Assembly (NCBI GenBank): GCA_030949705.1
Contig: JAUZSF010000026.1
Span: 169,244 to 233,243 of the forward strand
Direction of reading: 5' to 3'
DNA: 64,000 bases
Source of the DNA: Robiginitomaculum sp.
GTDB taxonomy: Bacteria; Pseudomonadota; Alphaproteobacteria; Caulobacterales; Maricaulaceae
Shown here: positions 62,720 through 64,000 of the stretch, piece by piece
Layout of the letters: each line of letters starts with the position of its first letter
Numbering within the stretch: position 1 is the first letter of the stretch
Position numbers and translations under genes: made by a program
The notes under the pieces: model-generated
The model's database searches: none
The model's input: only the letters and a program-made list of their open reading frames with translations
What the model was told of the DNA's origin: nothing

Positions 62720-63896
62720 GTCATCTGGAACTGTAATTGATATCATTATGATGCTATTGATTTGGAGGTTTTGGTGGGTCGTGTTGCTGGTGTTGTTGTA
62801 TTGAGTGTTGAAGAACGTTCTTTTCTGGAAAGTCAGGTCAGGCGGCACAAGGCACCGCGTTCACTTTCGGATCGCTGCCGGATGATCCTGCTGTGCGCCG
62901 ATGGGTTGCCCAGCAAGGAAGTGGCCAGCACCATGGGCGTGCATGAACATACGGTTGGCAAATGGCGGCGACGATTTGTGAGGGACCGTGTGCAGGGTTT
63001 GTCGGACGAGTATCGCCCGGGCCGACCGCGCACGGTGTCTGATGCACAAGTGGCGAAGGTGATTGAGCGCACGCTGCACAGCACACCCAAAGATGCCACC
63101 CACTGGTCGATCCGCTCGATGGCCAAAGAGGTCGGTCTTTCGCATACCACCATCCGGCGCATCTGGAATGCCTTTGGCCTGCAACCACATCGGCGTGAGA
63201 CCTTCAAGCTCTCGACCGACCCTTTGTTTGTTGACAAGGTGCGGGACATTGTTGGTCTCTATATGTCACCGCCCAACCGGGCGATTGTGCTTTGTGTAGA
63301 CGAAAAGTCCCAAATTCAGGCGCTGGATCGCGAACAGCCGGTTCTGCCAATGATGCCTGGGGTGGCAGAGCGACAAACTCACACCTATATCCGCCATGGC
63401 ACGACTTCCCTGTTTGCCGCCCTTGATATTGCCACCGGTGCGGTGATCGGCAAGTGCTACAAACGCCACCGCTCACAAGAATTTCTGGGCTTTCTCAAAC
63501 AGATTGATGAGTGTCTGCCTAAAGGACCGGACGTGCATCTGGTGATGGATAACTACGCGACCCACAAGACCAAAGAAGTCAAGGCGTGGTTGGTCCGGCG
63601 GCCTCACTGGCATGTTCACTTCACGCCCACCTCCGCCTCCTGGATCAATCAGGTCGAACGCTGGTTTGCCGAGTTGAGCCGAAAGAAACTTAAACGCGGT
63701 GTTCACCGATCAACCCGCGAACTGGAAGCTGACATTCTCGCCTTCATTGAGACCCACAATGAAAACCCAAAACCATACAGATGGGTCAAATCCGCCGATG
63801 AAATCCTTGCCTCCGTCAAACGCTTTCTGCCACAAAACACAGCAAACCTTATGCACCGAACTTTAGATTATGTGCCGAACTTTAGATTCGGGTGAC
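62720..63896 (+). mobile_element. IS630-family insertion sequence, apparently complete
   Basis: A 1177-bp element between two TA dinucleotides, the IS630 target duplication. The left end reads GTCATCTGGAAC and the right end, reversed, GTCACCCGAATC, a short imperfect inverted repeat. The right end also has two direct copies of CCGAACTTTAGATT (63856 and 63875). One intact transposase gene fills it. It lies between the amidohydrolase gene and the tail of a toxin gene. Confidence 0.85.
62774..63895 (+). CDS. IS630-family transposase
   Basis: A 373-residue DDE transposase. The N-terminal region has a winged helix-turn-helix ([40 protein letters not shown]). Catalytic residues are D in [10 protein letters not shown] in LVMDNYATH and E in [13 protein letters not shown], with the WINQVERWF motif of the family. 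GTG 62774 was chosen because GGAGG lies five bases before it. The stop codon lies inside the right end of the element. No frameshift is seen, unlike many neighbours, so it may be active. Confidence 0.92.
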   Translation: MGRVAGVVVLSVEERSFLESQVRRHKAPRSLSDRCRMILLCADGLPSKEVASTMGVHEHTVGKWRRRFVRDRVQGLSDEYRPGRPRTVSDAQVAKVIERTLHSTPKDATHWSIRSMAKEVGLSHTTIRRIWNAFGLQPHRRETFKLSTDPLFVDKVRDIVGLYMSPPNRAIVLCVDEKSQIQALDREQPVLPMMPGVAERQTHTYIRHGTTSLFAALDIATGAVIGKCYKRHRSQEFLGFLKQIDECLPKGPDVHLVMDNYATHKTKEVKAWLVRRPHWHVHFTPTSASWINQVERWFAELSRKKLKRGVHRSTRELEADILAFIETHNENPKPYRWVKSADEILASVKRFLPQNTANLMHRTLDYVPNFRFG

Positions 63897-64000
63897 TAGC
63901 GGCTTGCATGCCTTAAATGCCGGGCAAAATCCATTGAGTCATGTAAAATAGAGAGAATAAGAACATCATCTGTATCGTATTCAATGATATAAGCCACATA
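63896..64000 (-). CDS. RelE/ParE-type toxin, C-terminal part, cut by the window
   Basis: Thirty-four codons reading off the window edge: YVAYIIEYDTDDVLILSI then LHDSMDFARHLRHASR and a TAG at 63896-63898. This is the last strand and helix of the RelE/ParE toxin fold, where the ILH-x-x-x-D motif is typical. The TAG overlaps the target TA of the IS630 element, so the tail may be native or trimmed by the insertion. The antitoxin would lie upstream, outside the window. Confidence 0.7.
   Translation of the reverse strand, partial: YVAYIIEYDTDDVLILSILHDSMDFARHLRHASR

Noticed and set aside
63856-63888. Doubled CCGAACTTTAGATT as an attachment site
   Set aside because: Both copies lie inside the right end of the IS630 element, so they are more likely part of its end structure.
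1-64000. tRNA, rRNA or CRISPR loci
   Set aside because: No cloverleaf, rRNA signature or regularly spaced repeat array was recognised in any intergenic stretch.

Overview
The window is a stretch of an alphaproteobacterial chromosome that contains the replication origin neighbourhood. The evidence is gene order and sites. The block ppsR-maf-aroE-coaE-dnaQ / secB / Tim44-like-mltA-smr / hslVU lies on one side of an AT-rich 392-bp gap. The block hemE-hemH-hemJ-rho, DUF6489-mnmE-mnmG-rsmG-parA-parB, with a convergent DUF3576-leuS-lptE-holA operon, lies on the other. The gap (40958-41349) carries perfect DnaA boxes and a perfect CtrA-type TTAA-N7-TTAA site, as the Caulobacter origin does between the same two genes. 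Two 16-bp parS palindromes flank and sit inside the mnmG-rsmG region next to parAB. No dnaA gene, rRNA, tRNA or CRISPR array was recognised.

Layout. 1-6.3 kb: the end of a short-chain dehydrogenase, a FucA-like aldolase, rpmJ with a HAD hydrolase, a DUF1194-MltB pair, an MFS transporter and two tandem small secreted proteins. 6.5-13.9 kb: motA, mnmC, a TIGR02302 membrane protein, and an Ada-like / membrane protein / glyoxalase operon. 14-20 kb: sugar-nucleotide and polysaccharide precursor genes (WecG/TagA-type glycosyltransferase, galU, glmM, ugd, phosphomannomutase). 20-24 kb: a UbiH-type hydroxylase, an intergenic repeat region, lptM, a badly frameshifted argH and a TlpA-like protein. 24-32 kb: etfBA with cobalamin adenosyltransferase and HIG1 protein, a Rieske oxygenase, a paraoxonase-like protein, adenosine kinase and a GGDEF-EAL protein. 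32-57 kb: the origin neighbourhood. 57-64 kb: ntrZ, a membrane protein, ahcY behind a 22-bp palindromic operator (SahR-like), an amidohydrolase lipoprotein, an intact IS630-family element and the tail of a ParE/RelE-type toxin.

Several genes work together. parA, parB and two parS sites form the segregation module beside oriC. hemE, hemH and hemJ cover late haem steps. mnmE, mnmG and mnmC cover tRNA U34 modification. galU, ugd, glmM and the phosphomannomutase feed envelope polysaccharides. hslV and hslU form the ATP-dependent protease.

Main caveat: eight genes are interrupted by single-base frameshifts (mltB, MFS, motA, glyoxalase, ubiH-like, argH, hslU, and a membrane protein). Most of these fall in A, T, C or G homopolymers, and protein similarity continues unbroken in the neighbouring frame. 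That pattern suggests base-calling or assembly errors more than gene decay. argH, with about five apparent one-base insertions in short runs, is the least clear case. I did not find a clearly new multi-gene system. The most interesting signals are the origin architecture, the ahcY operator, a terminator-like leader in front of rpmJ, and several unexplained structured intergenic elements.
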